Source: Sphingobacterium sp. (GTDB taxonomy: Bacteria; Bacteroidota; Bacteroidia; Sphingobacteriales; Sphingobacteriaceae). From it: a stretch of 64,000 nucleotides of DNA. The stretch lies in assembly GCA_031286695.1 (NCBI GenBank), contig JAITTY010000022.1, forward strand, positions 186,001-250,000, read 5' to 3'. Positions 26,770 through 36,361 of the stretch are shown in pieces. The number at the start of each line of letters is the position of its first letter. The first letter of the stretch is position 1. Under the pieces are notes generated by a model. The model was not told the origin of the DNA and did no database searches. It saw only the letters and a list, made by a program, of their open reading frames with translations. The translations under genes were made by a program, and so were the position numbers.

Positions 26770-28413
26770 ATGATTAAAAGATTTTTTTTAAGTGTCGTCC
26801 TTGGAATGGCAGCGCTTTCGTCCATGGCGCAGCAACCGGAAAGACCAAAATTGGTTGTCGGCCTGATGGTGGACCAGATGCGCTGGGATTATCTATATCG
26901 CTTTGCGGATCGCTATGGAAATGATGGTTTCAAACGACTTTTGAAAGAAGGGTTCTCCTGTGAAAACACATTGATTAATTATATTCCGACGTATACGGCC
27001 ATTGGACACAGTTCGGTATATACAGGTTCGGTTCCCTCCATACATGGTATCGCGGGGAATGACTGGATTGAAGAACAGACTGGTAAGAACATGTATTGTA
27101 CGCAGGACGACAATGTTGTCGGTGTAGGTACTACCGCTAAGGAAGGACAGCAGTCTCCACGCAATTTGCTGGCATCTACTGTAACGGACCAATTGAAGCT
27201 TGCTTCTAACTTTAAGTCTAAAGTAATCGGTATCGCGATCAAAGATCGCGGGGGTATTTTGCCGGCAGGACATTTTGCTGATGCGGCGTATTGGTTCGAA
27301 GCAAAATCCGGTGATTGGATCACATCTAATTTCTACATGGATAAATTACCAAAATGGGTGGTGGACTTCAATAAGCGTAAATTAGCTGAAAAGTATCTAA
27401 AAGGAGACTGGAAACCGATGTACGATGTCAGCACGTATGCCGCCAACAGTATTGCAGATGATAATATCTATGAGGGCAAGTATCCGGGTGAAGAAAAACC
27501 AACATTGCCACGCGCGACTTCTAAGCTGATGAAAGATGAGGGTTATGAACTGATCAAAACTACCCCGATGGGAAATCAGTTTACCCTGGATCTTGCTATG
27601 GAAGCAATCAAAAATGAGCAGATGGGAAATAACCCAACTAAAAACACCGATTTCCTTTGTGTGAGTCTTTCCGCAACAGATTATGTTGGACACCGTTACT
27701 CATTGACTGCTGTAGAGATCGAAGATATCTATCTGCAACTCGATAAACAGCTTGCTGATTTTTTCAAGTATCTGGATAACACAGTCGGCAAAGGGAACTA
27801 TACGTTCTTCCTGACAGCAGATCATGGTGCTTCTTATAACTCTCGGTTCTTTATGGATATGAAAGGAAATGGTGGTTATTTCTATTCCCGTCAGATTATC
27901 ACAGGACTTAACAAAACCCTTAAAGAGAAATTTGGACAAGAAAAACTGGTGAAAAGCATGATGAATTATCAGGTTCATTTAAACAATCAATTGATCGATT
28001 CTTTGGATCTGGATCGTGATAAAATAAAAGAAACCATCATTCGCGAACTTCGTCAGACAGAGGGCGTGGCTTATGTCGCTGATATGGAGAAGGGAGAAAG
28101 CCTGATGATTCCGGCGCCTATTCGCGAAAAAATGATCAATGGTTACAACTTTAAACGCAGTGGTGCAATCCAGATCGTTTGTGAACCGCAATGGTATGAC
28201 GGTACGCCGCGCTCGACCGGTACAACACATGGTACCTGGTCTGGCTATGATTCCCATATTCCTTTAGTGTTTATGGGTTGGGGAATTAAACCGGGTGTAT
28301 CTAATACAGAAGTGCATATTGTGGATATTGCGCCGACAATTTCTTCGCTATTGCACATCACTGAGCCCAATGGTAGCATCGGGAAACCTATCACGGCGGT
28401 ACTGGGTCAATAA
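26770..28413 (+). CDS. PafA-like secreted alkaline phosphatase
   Basis: A 547-residue protein with a signal peptide (MIKRFFLSVVLGMAALSSMA). It belongs to the alkaline phosphatase superfamily, in the phosphate-irrepressible PafA type known from Flavobacteriia. Likely key residues: nucleophile Thr76 (PTYTAIGHSS), Asn97 (GIAGNDW), Lys158 and Arg160 (AIKDRGG), and metal ligands in ATDYVGH and TADHGA. The Thr-to-Asn spacing of 21 equals that remembered for PafA (79/100). It should hydrolyse phosphate monoesters in the periplasm. It has its own terminator and no pho genes beside it. Confidence 0.88.
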   Translation: MIKRFFLSVVLGMAALSSMAQQPERPKLVVGLMVDQMRWDYLYRFADRYGNDGFKRLLKEGFSCENTLINYIPTYTAIGHSSVYTGSVPSIHGIAGNDWIEEQTGKNMYCTQDDNVVGVGTTAKEGQQSPRNLLASTVTDQLKLASNFKSKVIGIAIKDRGGILPAGHFADAAYWFEAKSGDWITSNFYMDKLPKWVVDFNKRKLAEKYLKGDWKPMYDVSTYAANSIADDNIYEGKYPGEEKPTLPRATSKLMKDEGYELIKTTPMGNQFTLDLAMEAIKNEQMGNNPTKNTDFLCVSLSATDYVGHRYSLTAVEIEDIYLQLDKQLADFFKYLDNTVGKGNYTFFLTADHGASYNSRFFMDMKGNGGYFYSRQIITGLNKTLKEKFGQEKLVKSMMNYQVHLNNQLIDSLDLDRDKIKETIIRELRQTEGVAYVADMEKGESLMIPAPIREKMINGYNFKRSGAIQIVCEPQWYDGTPRSTGTTHGTWSGYDSHIPLVFMGWGIKPGVSNTEVHIVDIAPTISSLLHITEPNGSIGKPITAVLGQ

Positions 28414-28436
28414 CAATTAAATTCTTAATACGATTC

Positions 28437-28488
28437 GCCCTTAGCATATGTTGTCCGATTGGATGAAATTGTGCTAAGGGCTCTTTTT
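28437..28488 (+). terminator. Terminator of the alkaline phosphatase gene
   Basis: GCCCTTAGCA (28437-28446) pairs with TGCTAAGGGC (28472-28481) around a 25-nt loop, followed by TCTTTTTT. Confidence 0.8.
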
Positions 28489-28531
28489 TATCAGCGGACT
28501 TTGCGTGTTTTATTCTATTGAATAAAAAACG

Positions 28532-28539
28532 TAAATTTG
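28532..28539 (+). promoter_or_regulatory. -7 box TAAATTTG of the Rrf2 gene
   Basis: Matches TAnnTTTG and lies 24 nt before the ATG at 28564. It overlaps an in-frame TTG at 28537, arguing against that codon as start. Confidence 0.5.
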
Positions 28540-28563
28540 CAATTCAACAGGGGGTTAACAATT

Positions 28564-29004
28564 ATGCTTTCCAAAAAGACAAAATATGCAATAAAGGCAC
28601 TGATGGTGCTTGGTCGTAACTACGGGAATGAGCCTATGCAAATCGTGAAGATTGCACAGGAGGAGAATATTCCAAAAAAGTTCTTGGAACAAATTCTGCT
28701 GGAGATGCGAAATGCGGGAATTCTCTATAGCAAGAAAGGTGCTGGTGGTGGTTATAGCCTCAATAAGGCTCCTGAAGATGTGTTTTTATCTCAGGTGATG
28801 CGCCTGATCGATGGGCCAATAGCCTTGCTACCCTGCGTGAGTTTAAACTTCTACCGCTCATGTGAAGAGTGTACACAGGAACACGCCTGTGGCATACGCG
28901 ATACTTTTGTAGAGGTGAGAAATGCCATGCTGCAGATTTTGAACGATACAAGTATTGCCCATTTAATCAATAAGGAAAAAGAATTGAACTTAAATGTAGA
29001 TTAA
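28564..29004 (+). CDS. Rrf2 family transcriptional regulator
   Basis: A 146-residue DNA-binding protein. The winged helix (residues 1-75) shows MLSKKTKYAIKALMVLGR, the recognition segment NIPKKFLEQILLEMRNAGIL and the wing KKGAGGGYSL. Four cysteines (91, 100, 103 and 109, in PCVSLNFYRSCEECTQEHAC) could ligate an Fe-S cluster as in IscR, NsrR or RsrR. Which cluster and which targets are unknown. In Bacteroidota such genes often sit near sulfur-assimilation genes, but none is visible here. The start is the ATG; the frame upstream continues only to the TTG at 28537. Confidence 0.9.
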   Translation: MLSKKTKYAIKALMVLGRNYGNEPMQIVKIAQEENIPKKFLEQILLEMRNAGILYSKKGAGGGYSLNKAPEDVFLSQVMRLIDGPIALLPCVSLNFYRSCEECTQEHACGIRDTFVEVRNAMLQILNDTSIAHLINKEKELNLNVD

Positions 29005-29036
29005 AGGAAATAAAATATATTTTTCTATTTAGATTG

Positions 29037-29070
29037 GAGGTGTAACAAATAAGTTACGCCTCTTTTTTTT
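29037..29070 (+). terminator. Terminator of the Rrf2 gene
   Basis: GAGGTGTAAC (29037-29046) pairs with GTTACGCCTC (29053-29062) with one G-T pair, followed by eight T. Confidence 0.9.
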
Positions 29071-29221
29071 ATAAAGAAGTCATTGTTATAAAGTGGGTTA
29101 GTGTTTTCTGTTTAGTCCGTTTTAATTTTCTTTATTAATCGCACAATTATTTAACATTATTTTACGAATTTTCCGTAGCAACATTTATATATTTACTTCG
29201 ACAATATATAAACGAAAATTT

Positions 29222-32011
29222 ATGAAACTAACCTATTCCCTAGTTTTGTTTCTTTTACTGTCTGTCCTGAGTTCCAAGTCCTATGCACAGCATAAGTTGG
29301 TGGGCTCGGTGGTAGATGTCAAAGATCTTGCAAAACTACATCAAGCTTCAGTCGCGCTGCTCAGTCCCAAAGATTCGATTTTGGTCAAATTTGGTCGAAC
29401 AAAGGAAAATGGATCATTCCAGATTGCCAATCTCGATACCGGTACCTATAAAATAGTTGTTTCCTATCCCCAATATGCAGACTTGGTCAAGGATATTCAT
29501 ATGACTACCCAGGACTTGGATCTTGGCATGATAAAACTGTCTAAAGCAGCGTTGCTCTTGGAAGAGGTTCAAGTGAATGGTAAAATTCCTGTAGTGATCA
29601 AAGGCGATACGATAGAATATGATGCGGGTAGTTTTAAAGTAGAGAAAGATGCTAAAGTGGAAGACCTGTTGAAGGTATTGCCGGGTATTACAATGGATGG
29701 ATCAGGTAAGATTATCGCACAGGGAAAGGAAGTGAAAAAGGTATTGCTTGACGGCGAGGAGTTTTTTGGCGACGATCCAACCTTGATCACCAAAAACATC
29801 CGTTCAGATATGGTCAGCAAAGTACAGGTTTATGAAAAGAAATCTGATCTTGCCGTACGTACTGGAGTGGATGATGGTGAACGTACACAGACGATTGATA
29901 TCAAACTCAAAGAAGATAAGAAAAAGGGGATGTTTGGGCAGGCTGTTGCGGGAGCTGGTACAGATAAATATTATGGCGGAAAAGTCATGCTCAATAAGTT
30001 TAAGGGTTCGCAGAAAATTGCTGCTTATGGCATTCTGGCCAATGATGGAATGGTAGGACTAGGGTTTGAAGACAGCCAAAAATATGGTGTGGGCGGAAGT
30101 AGCAATGTACAGATGATGGACGGCGGTGGTATTATGATTTCTGGTGGTGATGGTTCTGATGGGGGATGGGATGGTAAATACTATGGTGGTGGCGTGCCTA
30201 AGGCTGTCAACATGGGAGCAAGTTATTCGGATAAATCCAAAGATGATAAGCATAAGATCAATGTCAACTTCAAGCGGAATCAGATCAATGTCAACAATAC
30301 AAGTACCTATAATGCGCAGAACAATCTTCCTGAACGTGCGCAGCTCGATAATAATGTGACAGCATCTGAAACAGAAACACAGGCCAATATCGCGAATCTA
30401 AGGTATGACTATAAGCTTGATTCACTCGCAGACTTGACTGTCACTATGGGCTTTACCAAATCTAGCCGCAACAATCTATCCAATTCCGAAGCAGATCAGC
30501 GTAAATTGGATAGCACATTGATTACACGGACTTCGTCTAAGACAGATTTAAATAACGATCAGGATAAGTTTAATATAAATGCGATGCTTACCCGTCGTTT
30601 TAAAAAGGACCGCCGTTCCATTACTTTTAATGTCAATGCAAATACAGATCAAAATCGCAATAAAACACAGTATTTTTCAGAAAACTTCTTCCAAAGTTCT
30701 GGAGATACAACCTTGATCGATCAATATAAAAATGATAAGTTGGCCAACAATACGTACGGAGCTTCAGTAACTTATTCGGAGCCTCTGTCTAAAAGGCTGA
30801 CAGCTGCAATAGGTTATGCATTCAATCAAAATAAATCGGAAACCCTCAATCAGTCATTTGATAGAGATCCGGTTACAGGAAAATATACGGTATTGGACCA
30901 AGACCTGCTAAACGATTTTGATTTTAACAGTTTAAAAAATGGTGTCAACGCCTCCTTGAATTATAAGTCGAACACATTAACTGTAAATTTGAGCAATAGA
31001 GTTGATTTTGAGCAGGTCAAAAGAACCTACAACAACCTGAATACAATACTGCAGCGGAACCAGACATCTGTTGCTCCAGTTCTTTCCGTCAACTACAAAA
31101 TCTCGAAAAGCAAAAATGTGAGCTTCCACTACAGCGGCCGCACGAGCCAGCCTTCGTTGACGCAAATAGAGCCGTTGAAACAAAATGCCCAGCCACTTGT
31201 CGAGTATTTGGACAATCCAGATCTGAAAGCAGGCTTTAATAACTCCTATTCAATTAATTTCAATAACTATAAGCAGTTAAAGGATCAGAGTATTTACTTT
31301 TATGTCAGTGCAGATCAAGGAAAGAAAAGTATCAACAATAGCGTACGCTATGATCTAGATAAAGGGACGCAGCAAATTTCTTATGTCAATATTGATAAAG
31401 ACAATTGGCGTATGTATGGCGGTGGAGGATACAGTTTTGTATTGAAGAAAAAATGGGGGTTAAAAATGAACTTGGGCATGAATGCGCAGTATAACAGCCA
31501 GTTTAGCTATTTATCTGCTTACAACGAAGAGCCTGAGCTCAATAGAAATCAAACATGGAGTGTGGCGCCGAGCCTTGGTTTCAGTCGATACAAGGCAAAT
31601 AAAATGGATTTTTACATCTCCTTGAGTCCTGGTGTGGAGCAGATGAATTCCTATTTGCAACCCGAGTTAAACCGCACGACTTTTAAATTTAGGACGTTCT
31701 CGGAGATTACCTATTATTTACCAAAAGACTTCAAAATATCCCTGTCGACAAACCAGAATTATCAGGCCGCAACAAAAACGCTTGAATCCATTAATATCAT
31801 TAATATGAATGGATATGTCTCCAAAAAATTATTGAAAGATAAGTCCCTGGAAGTCCAGGTATTTGTCAATGATATTTTGAACAAAAATAATGGAGTGTAT
31901 CGTTACCAGAACGGAACTGCATTTATCCAGACCAGTAACGATGTATTGCGTCGGTATGGAATGCTAAAAGTGATCTACAATTTTACAACAATGAAAGGAG
32001 ATGCCAAATGA
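29222..32011 (+). CDS. Outer-membrane beta-barrel protein, TonB-receptor-like (CarboxypepD_reg + barrel)
   Basis: A 929-residue protein with signal peptide (MKLTYSLVLFLLLSVLSSKS YAQ). A carboxypeptidase-regulatory-like domain (about 25-105) is followed by a plug-like region (IKGDTIEYDAGSFKVEKDA, then VEDLLKVLPGITMDGSGKII) and a long OMP_b-brl_3 barrel ending in RYGMLKVIYNF. A Gly/Asp-rich stretch at about 292-325 (MMDGGGIMISGGDGSDGGWD) interrupts the early barrel. This receptor type is usually encoded with a GLPGLI-family protein, as here with a 4-bp overlap. The pair is often found in metal- or peptide-related contexts, but the substrate is unknown. Confidence 0.88.
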   Translation: MKLTYSLVLFLLLSVLSSKSYAQHKLVGSVVDVKDLAKLHQASVALLSPKDSILVKFGRTKENGSFQIANLDTGTYKIVVSYPQYADLVKDIHMTTQDLDLGMIKLSKAALLLEEVQVNGKIPVVIKGDTIEYDAGSFKVEKDAKVEDLLKVLPGITMDGSGKIIAQGKEVKKVLLDGEEFFGDDPTLITKNIRSDMVSKVQVYEKKSDLAVRTGVDDGERTQTIDIKLKEDKKKGMFGQAVAGAGTDKYYGGKVMLNKFKGSQKIAAYGILANDGMVGLGFEDSQKYGVGGSSNVQMMDGGGIMISGGDGSDGGWDGKYYGGGVPKAVNMGASYSDKSKDDKHKINVNFKRNQINVNNTSTYNAQNNLPERAQLDNNVTASETETQANIANLRYDYKLDSLADLTVTMGFTKSSRNNLSNSEADQRKLDSTLITRTSSKTDLNNDQDKFNINAMLTRRFKKDRRSITFNVNANTDQNRNKTQYFSENFFQSSGDTTLIDQYKNDKLANNTYGASVTYSEPLSKRLTAAIGYAFNQNKSETLNQSFDRDPVTGKYTVLDQDLLNDFDFNSLKNGVNASLNYKSNTLTVNLSNRVDFEQVKRTYNNLNTILQRNQTSVAPVLSVNYKISKSKNVSFHYSGRTSQPSLTQIEPLKQNAQPLVEYLDNPDLKAGFNNSYSINFNNYKQLKDQSIYFYVSADQGKKSINNSVRYDLDKGTQQISYVNIDKDNWRMYGGGGYSFVLKKKWGLKMNLGMNAQYNSQFSYLSAYNEEPELNRNQTWSVAPSLGFSRYKANKMDFYISLSPGVEQMNSYLQPELNRTTFKFRTFSEITYYLPKDFKISLSTNQNYQAATKTLESINIINMNGYVSKKLLKDKSLEVQVFVNDILNKNNGVYRYQNGTAFIQTSNDVLRRYGMLKVIYNFTTMKGDAK

Positions 32012-32802
32012 GTAAGTATATAAAGCTGATGGTTTGGGTACTATTGCTGAGCTCAGGAGCAGCCCACGCACAACACGCGTATTTTCCAAGCAGTGGAACG
32101 GTGACGTATGAACGGAAGTTCCATGTGCAGAATTTTTTAAAACGTAATTATCTCAGCAAGCCAGATTTAGATACCTGGGATAAGCTGATGGTCGATAATG
32201 CGGTGAAAAATGGTCCGACGGAGGTTGTGACCCATCATATTCTGAAATTCTACGATAATGAAACCCTATTTGAAACAGTGCAAGAAGATTATCCTACGAG
32301 TTACCGTAATGTGACCAGATATAATTCCATTCTTCCAGACTCAAAAACATACATTAATTTCCAGAATCAGGAGTTTTTAAAATTGCTCCCCTTTGGAGAT
32401 GAGCAACTGTTACTGAAAGATTCGCTGCCGACTGTAAAATGGAAGTATACCGATGAATACCGTAATATTGCTGGGTACGATTGCCGGAGAGCCAATGGTA
32501 TTATTCAGGATTCGGTCTACGTTGTGGCCTTTTTTGCAGGACAAATTCCTATCTCGGGCGGCCCAGAGCTTATTCATGGGCTCCCGGGGCTAGTAATGGG
32601 GATATCCATCCCAAGTATGAATGTCAATATGTTTGCAACAAAGGTGGAGATTACCAATACAGCATTTTCCAATGTGCTGACCAAAAAGAAAAAAGTTATT
32701 GCGGAATCCAGAACAGAGATTATCAAAAAGCTGAAAGATACTGTTTATGACTATCTGGATGAGAAGGAATTTAAAAAGCGACTGCAGAGTATACTGTTCT
32801 AG
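32008..32802 (+). CDS. GLPGLI family protein
   Basis: A 264-residue secreted protein with signal peptide (about 22 residues) and the family signature: YDCRRANGIIQDSVYVVAFF, then the near-diagnostic HGLPGLVMGI (GLPGLI variant). The start codon overlaps the stop of the barrel gene (ATGA), so translation is coupled. Function is undefined. The family occurs in Bacteroidota next to large outer-membrane barrel proteins and is presumed to be a periplasmic partner of them. Confidence 0.92.
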   Translation: MSKYIKLMVWVLLLSSGAAHAQHAYFPSSGTVTYERKFHVQNFLKRNYLSKPDLDTWDKLMVDNAVKNGPTEVVTHHILKFYDNETLFETVQEDYPTSYRNVTRYNSILPDSKTYINFQNQEFLKLLPFGDEQLLLKDSLPTVKWKYTDEYRNIAGYDCRRANGIIQDSVYVVAFFAGQIPISGGPELIHGLPGLVMGISIPSMNVNMFATKVEITNTAFSNVLTKKKKVIAESRTEIIKKLKDTVYDYLDEKEFKKRLQSILF

Positions 32803-32910
32803 CGAAAATAATAACAGAAAAAAGGCGATGGGACTAAAAGTCTGGTCAAACCCTTCGAGAATGCGTATCTGAAATGCTGCTGAGGGCGGTACGCTTAAAA
32901 ATGCATAAAT

Positions 32911-32945
32911 GGGGCTATCCAACTTTCTTGGATAGCCCCGTTTTA
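32911..32945. terminator. Hairpin between convergent GLPGLI and metG genes
   Basis: GGGGCTATCCAA (32911-32922) pairs perfectly with TTGGATAGCCCC (32928-32939), loop CTTTC, then GTTTTATATAT on the plus strand. Probably terminates the barrel/GLPGLI operon and may serve metG too. Confidence 0.75.
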
Positions 32946-32971
32946 TATATAAAAGGAATGTACGATTTATA

Positions 32972-35041
32972 TTAACGTACTGTACTTCCTACTTTAATTG
33001 CTGTGTCCGGTTTGACAAAATCCAATCGACCGTCAGCGTCTTCTGCCATGAGGATCATTCCCTGTGACATAATTCCTTTGATTTCACGAGGCTCAAGATT
33101 GACCAAAATGGATACTTGACGACCTACGATTTCCTCAGGACTGAAGAACTCTGCGATACCCGAAACGACAGTGCGTGTATCTAAGCCGGTGTCTATCGTC
33201 AATTTTAACAATTTCTTGGTTTTGGCAACTTTTTCAGCGGCTGCAATGGTTCCGACACGGATATCCATTTTAACAAAATCATCGAAGCTGATGTTTTCTT
33301 TTGCAGGAGCAACCTTGGCATTATCGGCTAGGTTTTTTGCTTTTGCTTCAGCAAGTTTGTTTAGCTGGAAATCGACTTGTTCATCGGTTATTTTGTCAAA
33401 TAACAACTGCACTTCACCCAATTGGTGTCCAGCTTGGATCAAAGCATCCGATCCGGCGTCGTTCCAGTTTCCTTGTGGGAAATTGAGCATTTCAAATAAT
33501 TTGATCGCTGTTTTTGGCAAAAACGGCTGAGCAAGGACAGCCAGATTGGCAACGATTTGAGCAGCTACATTTAGGATTGTTTTGACGCGTTCCTCATCTG
33601 TTTTGATGATTTTCCATGGTTCTTCATCTGCAAGATACTTGTTGCCGAGGCGAGCTACATTCATAAATTCTGCCAAAGCCTCACGGAAACGGAATTGCTC
33701 CAAAGATGATTTGATTGAAGCAGGGTATGATTTTAGTTCATTCAATACCGCTTGATCTACAGCTGTTAGCGGAGAGCCATTCAATACTTGGCCATCAAAA
33801 TATTTGTGGGAAAGTACCATTACCCGGTTGACAAAGTTTCCGAAGATAGCAACAAGTTCATTGTTGATCCGAGCCTGGAAATCTTTCCAGGTAAACTCCG
33901 CATCCGATGTCTCCGGTAGTATTGACGTTAAGACATAACGCAATTCATCCTGTTTTTCGGGGAATTCCTGTAGGTACTCATGTAACCAAACCGCATGGTT
34001 TCTAGAAGTGGACAACTTGTCGCCTTCTAGGTTAAGGAATTCGTTGGCTGGAATGTTTTCTGGTAAAATATAGTCTCCGTGTGCATGAAGAATTGCCGGA
34101 AAGATAATGCAGTGAAAGACAATATTATCTTTTCCGATAAAATGGATCAGCGTAGAATCGTCTGCTGGGTTTTCATGGGTTTTCCAATAGTCTTCCCAGT
34201 TTTTACCATGATCCAAAGCCCATTGTTTCGTTGCTGAGATATAACCGATAGGCGCATCTAACCAGACATATAGTTTCTTGCCCTCTGCTTCAGCCAAGGG
34301 TACATCAACACCCCAGTCCAGATCCCTTGTCATTGAACGCGGTTGTAAGCCAGATTTAAGCCAAGATTGGCATTGGCCAAAAACGTTGGATTTCAGAATA
34401 TTTTTCTTTCCTTCGATTAACCATTTTTCAAGCCAGGGCTGGTATTTATCCAGAGGAAGATACCAATGTTTTGTTTCTTTCAACACTGGCGTCTTTCCGC
34501 TTAATGTGGAAATCGGATTAATCAGATCTGTCGGACTAAGGGATGTACCGCATTTTTCACATTGGTCACCATAAGCGCCTTCAGACTTACAATTTGGACA
34601 AGTTCCCGTAATGTAGCGGTCAGCCAAAAACTGGTGGTATTCTTCATCATAGTATTGTTCGGAAAATTTCTCGACAAATTCACCTTTGTTGTAAAGGTTC
34701 AAGAAGAATTCCTGCGATAGCTGGTGATGGATAGGTTCCGATGTACGGTGATAGATATCGAAAGAAATGCCAAACTCTTCAAAGCTTTCTTTGATTTGTT
34801 TGTTGTATTTATCAATGATTTGTTGTGGGGTAATGCCCTCTTTTTTTGCACGGATTGTAATCGCCGCACCATGCTCATCTGAACCACATACATAGACTAC
34901 ATCTTTTTGATTTAGACGCAGATAACGAACAAAGATGTCTCCCGGGATATAGGCTCCGGCAAGGTGTCCAATATGTAAAGGACCATTGGCATAAGGTAAT
35001 GCCGATGTGATGGTATAACGTTTTTTATCTAGAATACTCAA
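32972..35041 (-). CDS. metG: Methionyl-tRNA synthetase
   Basis: A 689-residue class I synthetase. HIGH is at residues 23-26, the zinc knuckle is CPNC...CEKC (about 150-170), the KMSKS loop is present as KLSTS (342-346), and a C-terminal tRNA-binding domain (about 585-689, DFVKMDIRVGTI) promotes dimerisation. The start is a TTG at 35041. The in-frame upstream sequence reaches a TAA six codons earlier with no ATG, and no downstream ATG precedes HIGH, so a non-ATG start is forced. A well-formed promoter lies 40 nt upstream. Confidence 0.96.
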   Translation of the reverse strand: MSILDKKRYTITSALPYANGPLHIGHLAGAYIPGDIFVRYLRLNQKDVVYVCGSDEHGAAITIRAKKEGITPQQIIDKYNKQIKESFEEFGISFDIYHRTSEPIHHQLSQEFFLNLYNKGEFVEKFSEQYYDEEYHQFLADRYITGTCPNCKSEGAYGDQCEKCGTSLSPTDLINPISTLSGKTPVLKETKHWYLPLDKYQPWLEKWLIEGKKNILKSNVFGQCQSWLKSGLQPRSMTRDLDWGVDVPLAEAEGKKLYVWLDAPIGYISATKQWALDHGKNWEDYWKTHENPADDSTLIHFIGKDNIVFHCIIFPAILHAHGDYILPENIPANEFLNLEGDKLSTSRNHAVWLHEYLQEFPEKQDELRYVLTSILPETSDAEFTWKDFQARINNELVAIFGNFVNRVMVLSHKYFDGQVLNGSPLTAVDQAVLNELKSYPASIKSSLEQFRFREALAEFMNVARLGNKYLADEEPWKIIKTDEERVKTILNVAAQIVANLAVLAQPFLPKTAIKLFEMLNFPQGNWNDAGSDALIQAGHQLGEVQLLFDKITDEQVDFQLNKLAEAKAKNLADNAKVAPAKENISFDDFVKMDIRVGTIAAAEKVAKTKKLLKLTIDTGLDTRTVVSGIAEFFSPEEIVGRQVSILVNLEPREIKGIMSQGMILMAEDADGRLDFVKPDTAIKVGSTVR

Positions 35042-35081
35042 TGCTTGAAAGTATATTAAAGTGTGTACTTGTTTCCTTTGG

Positions 35082-35112
35082 CAAACTTAGATAAATTGCT
35101 GTTTATATGCAA
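35082..35112 (-). promoter_or_regulatory. metG promoter
   Basis: On the minus strand TTG (35112-35110), 20 nt, TAAGTTTG (35089-35082), an exact match to the Bacteroidota -33/-7 arrangement. Confidence 0.7.
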
Positions 35113-35340
35113 TATAAATGCGTGCCATATCTAACAATTTATTCTTGAATTCTTGTTCTGACAGCTCCCTTTGATTGTTTCAGCCTGATCAAAATGCGCT
35201 GCTATTTACTTGCTTGTTGTTGTCGGAATATTATTCAAAATAGTGGTAGAAAACTTAGATAAATTTACGTTTATTTGTACATATAAGCATCATATATCAA
35301 GTAAATTTATACTCGGACGCTGCAGTGAAAAAGTCCAGAA

Positions 35341-35397
35341 ACAACCTTCAGTTCGCTTTCATAGCTGTTGGTGGCTACGGAGTCATGAATGTTTTGT
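35341..35397 (+). repeat. Palindromic interspersed repeat, copy C
   Basis: Reads ACAACCTTCAGTTCGCTTTC, then ATAGCTGTTGGTGGCTACGG, then AGTCATGAATGTTTTG. Close to copies A and E. The outer AACCTTCA and TGAATGTT are inverted with one mismatch. Confidence 0.7.
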
Positions 35398-35419
35398 TTG
35401 ATTATTAGCGATAAAAAAT

Positions 35420-36322
35420 ATGTCCAAAATACCTGATTTTCTGAAAGAAGGCGATAAAGTCGCTATCGTTTGTCCTGCGAGTTTTATACGTGGATCTATT
35501 GATGTTGGCATAAAAACATTAGAGAGCTGGGGGCTAGAGGTTTTGGTGGGAAAGACCGTCGGGACATCGTTTCATCAATTTGCCGGGGATGACAATTTGC
35601 GCGCAGCGGATCTGCAATGGGCGCTGGACGATCCGTCGATTAAAGCAGTTTTTGCCGCGCGCGGAGGTTACGGTTGTGTTCGTATCGTCGATGAAATAGA
35701 TTTTTCAAGCTTTGAAAAGAATCCCAAGTGGTTGGTGGGTTTTAGCGATATTACCGTATTGCATAGCCATATTCAACGGAACTATAAAATTGCGACAATA
35801 CATGGACAGATGCCCAAGTCTTTTGAAACGGGCACAAAAGCTTCTTTGGAAACCTTAAAAAATGCATTGTTTGGCCACAATATGGATTTTTCCTATGAGC
35901 AAACCTTATTTCCCAACCGTGCAGGCAAGGGGGAAGGAAAACTGGTGGGTGGAAATCTGGCTATCTTACTGTCTGTTCTTGCGTCCGATTCGGATGTCAA
36001 TTACAAGAATAAAATTTTATTTATAGAGGATGTCGGTGAAGCCTATTACTCCATCGACAGAATGCTGTGGGCATTGAAGCGTGCTGGGAAACTCAAAAAA
36101 TTAAATGGTCTAATTGTAGGGGGCTTTTCTGCCATGAAAGACAACGATCCTGCTTTTGGACAAAGTGTAGAGGAAATTGTGTGGGATAAAGTGAAAGAAT
36201 ACGATTTTCCGGTAGCATTTGCCTATCCTGCAGGGCATATTGATGATAATCACGCGCTGATATTTGGGCGAAAAGTAACATTGGAGACGACAGAAAATTC
36301 TGTTCAGTTAACCTATTTGTAA
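35420..36322 (+). CDS. LD-carboxypeptidase (peptidase family S66)
   Basis: A 300-residue cytoplasmic enzyme that removes the terminal D-Ala from murein tetrapeptides during peptidoglycan recycling. The nucleophile is Ser109 in GFSD. The Glu and His of the Ser-Glu-His triad fit FIEDVGEAYY and the late PAGHIDDNHA. The N-terminal KEGDKVAIVCPASF and ARGGYGCVRI are also typical of LdcA. The gene's 3' end forms one arm of its own terminator. Some S66 members process other substrates (microcin immunity type), but nothing here suggests that. Confidence 0.92.
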   Translation: MSKIPDFLKEGDKVAIVCPASFIRGSIDVGIKTLESWGLEVLVGKTVGTSFHQFAGDDNLRAADLQWALDDPSIKAVFAARGGYGCVRIVDEIDFSSFEKNPKWLVGFSDITVLHSHIQRNYKIATIHGQMPKSFETGTKASLETLKNALFGHNMDFSYEQTLFPNRAGKGEGKLVGGNLAILLSVLASDSDVNYKNKILFIEDVGEAYYSIDRMLWALKRAGKLKKLNGLIVGGFSAMKDNDPAFGQSVEEIVWDKVKEYDFPVAFAYPAGHIDDNHALIFGRKVTLETTENSVQLTYL

Positions 36323-36346
36323 GTCTAGCTGAACAGAATTTTTCCA
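36294..36346 (+). terminator. Terminator whose left arm lies inside the coding region
   Basis: AAAATTCTGTTCAG (36294-36307, within the last codons) pairs perfectly with 36329-36342, followed by T residues. The stop codon (36320-36322) is in the 21-nt loop. Confidence 0.7.
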
Positions 36347-36361
36347 GATGATATATCTTGA

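Larger units (their letters stand above)
35042..35419. other. Divergent intergenic region metG / LD-carboxypeptidase
   Basis: About 380 bp holding the metG promoter and copy C of the palindromic repeat (35341-35397), which ends only 22 nt before the carboxypeptidase start. No gene seen. Confidence 0.6.

Noticed and set aside
29037..29070. Riboswitch before the barrel/GLPGLI genes
   Set aside because: The structure is a plain terminator of the Rrf2 gene (GAGGTGTAAC stem, eight T).
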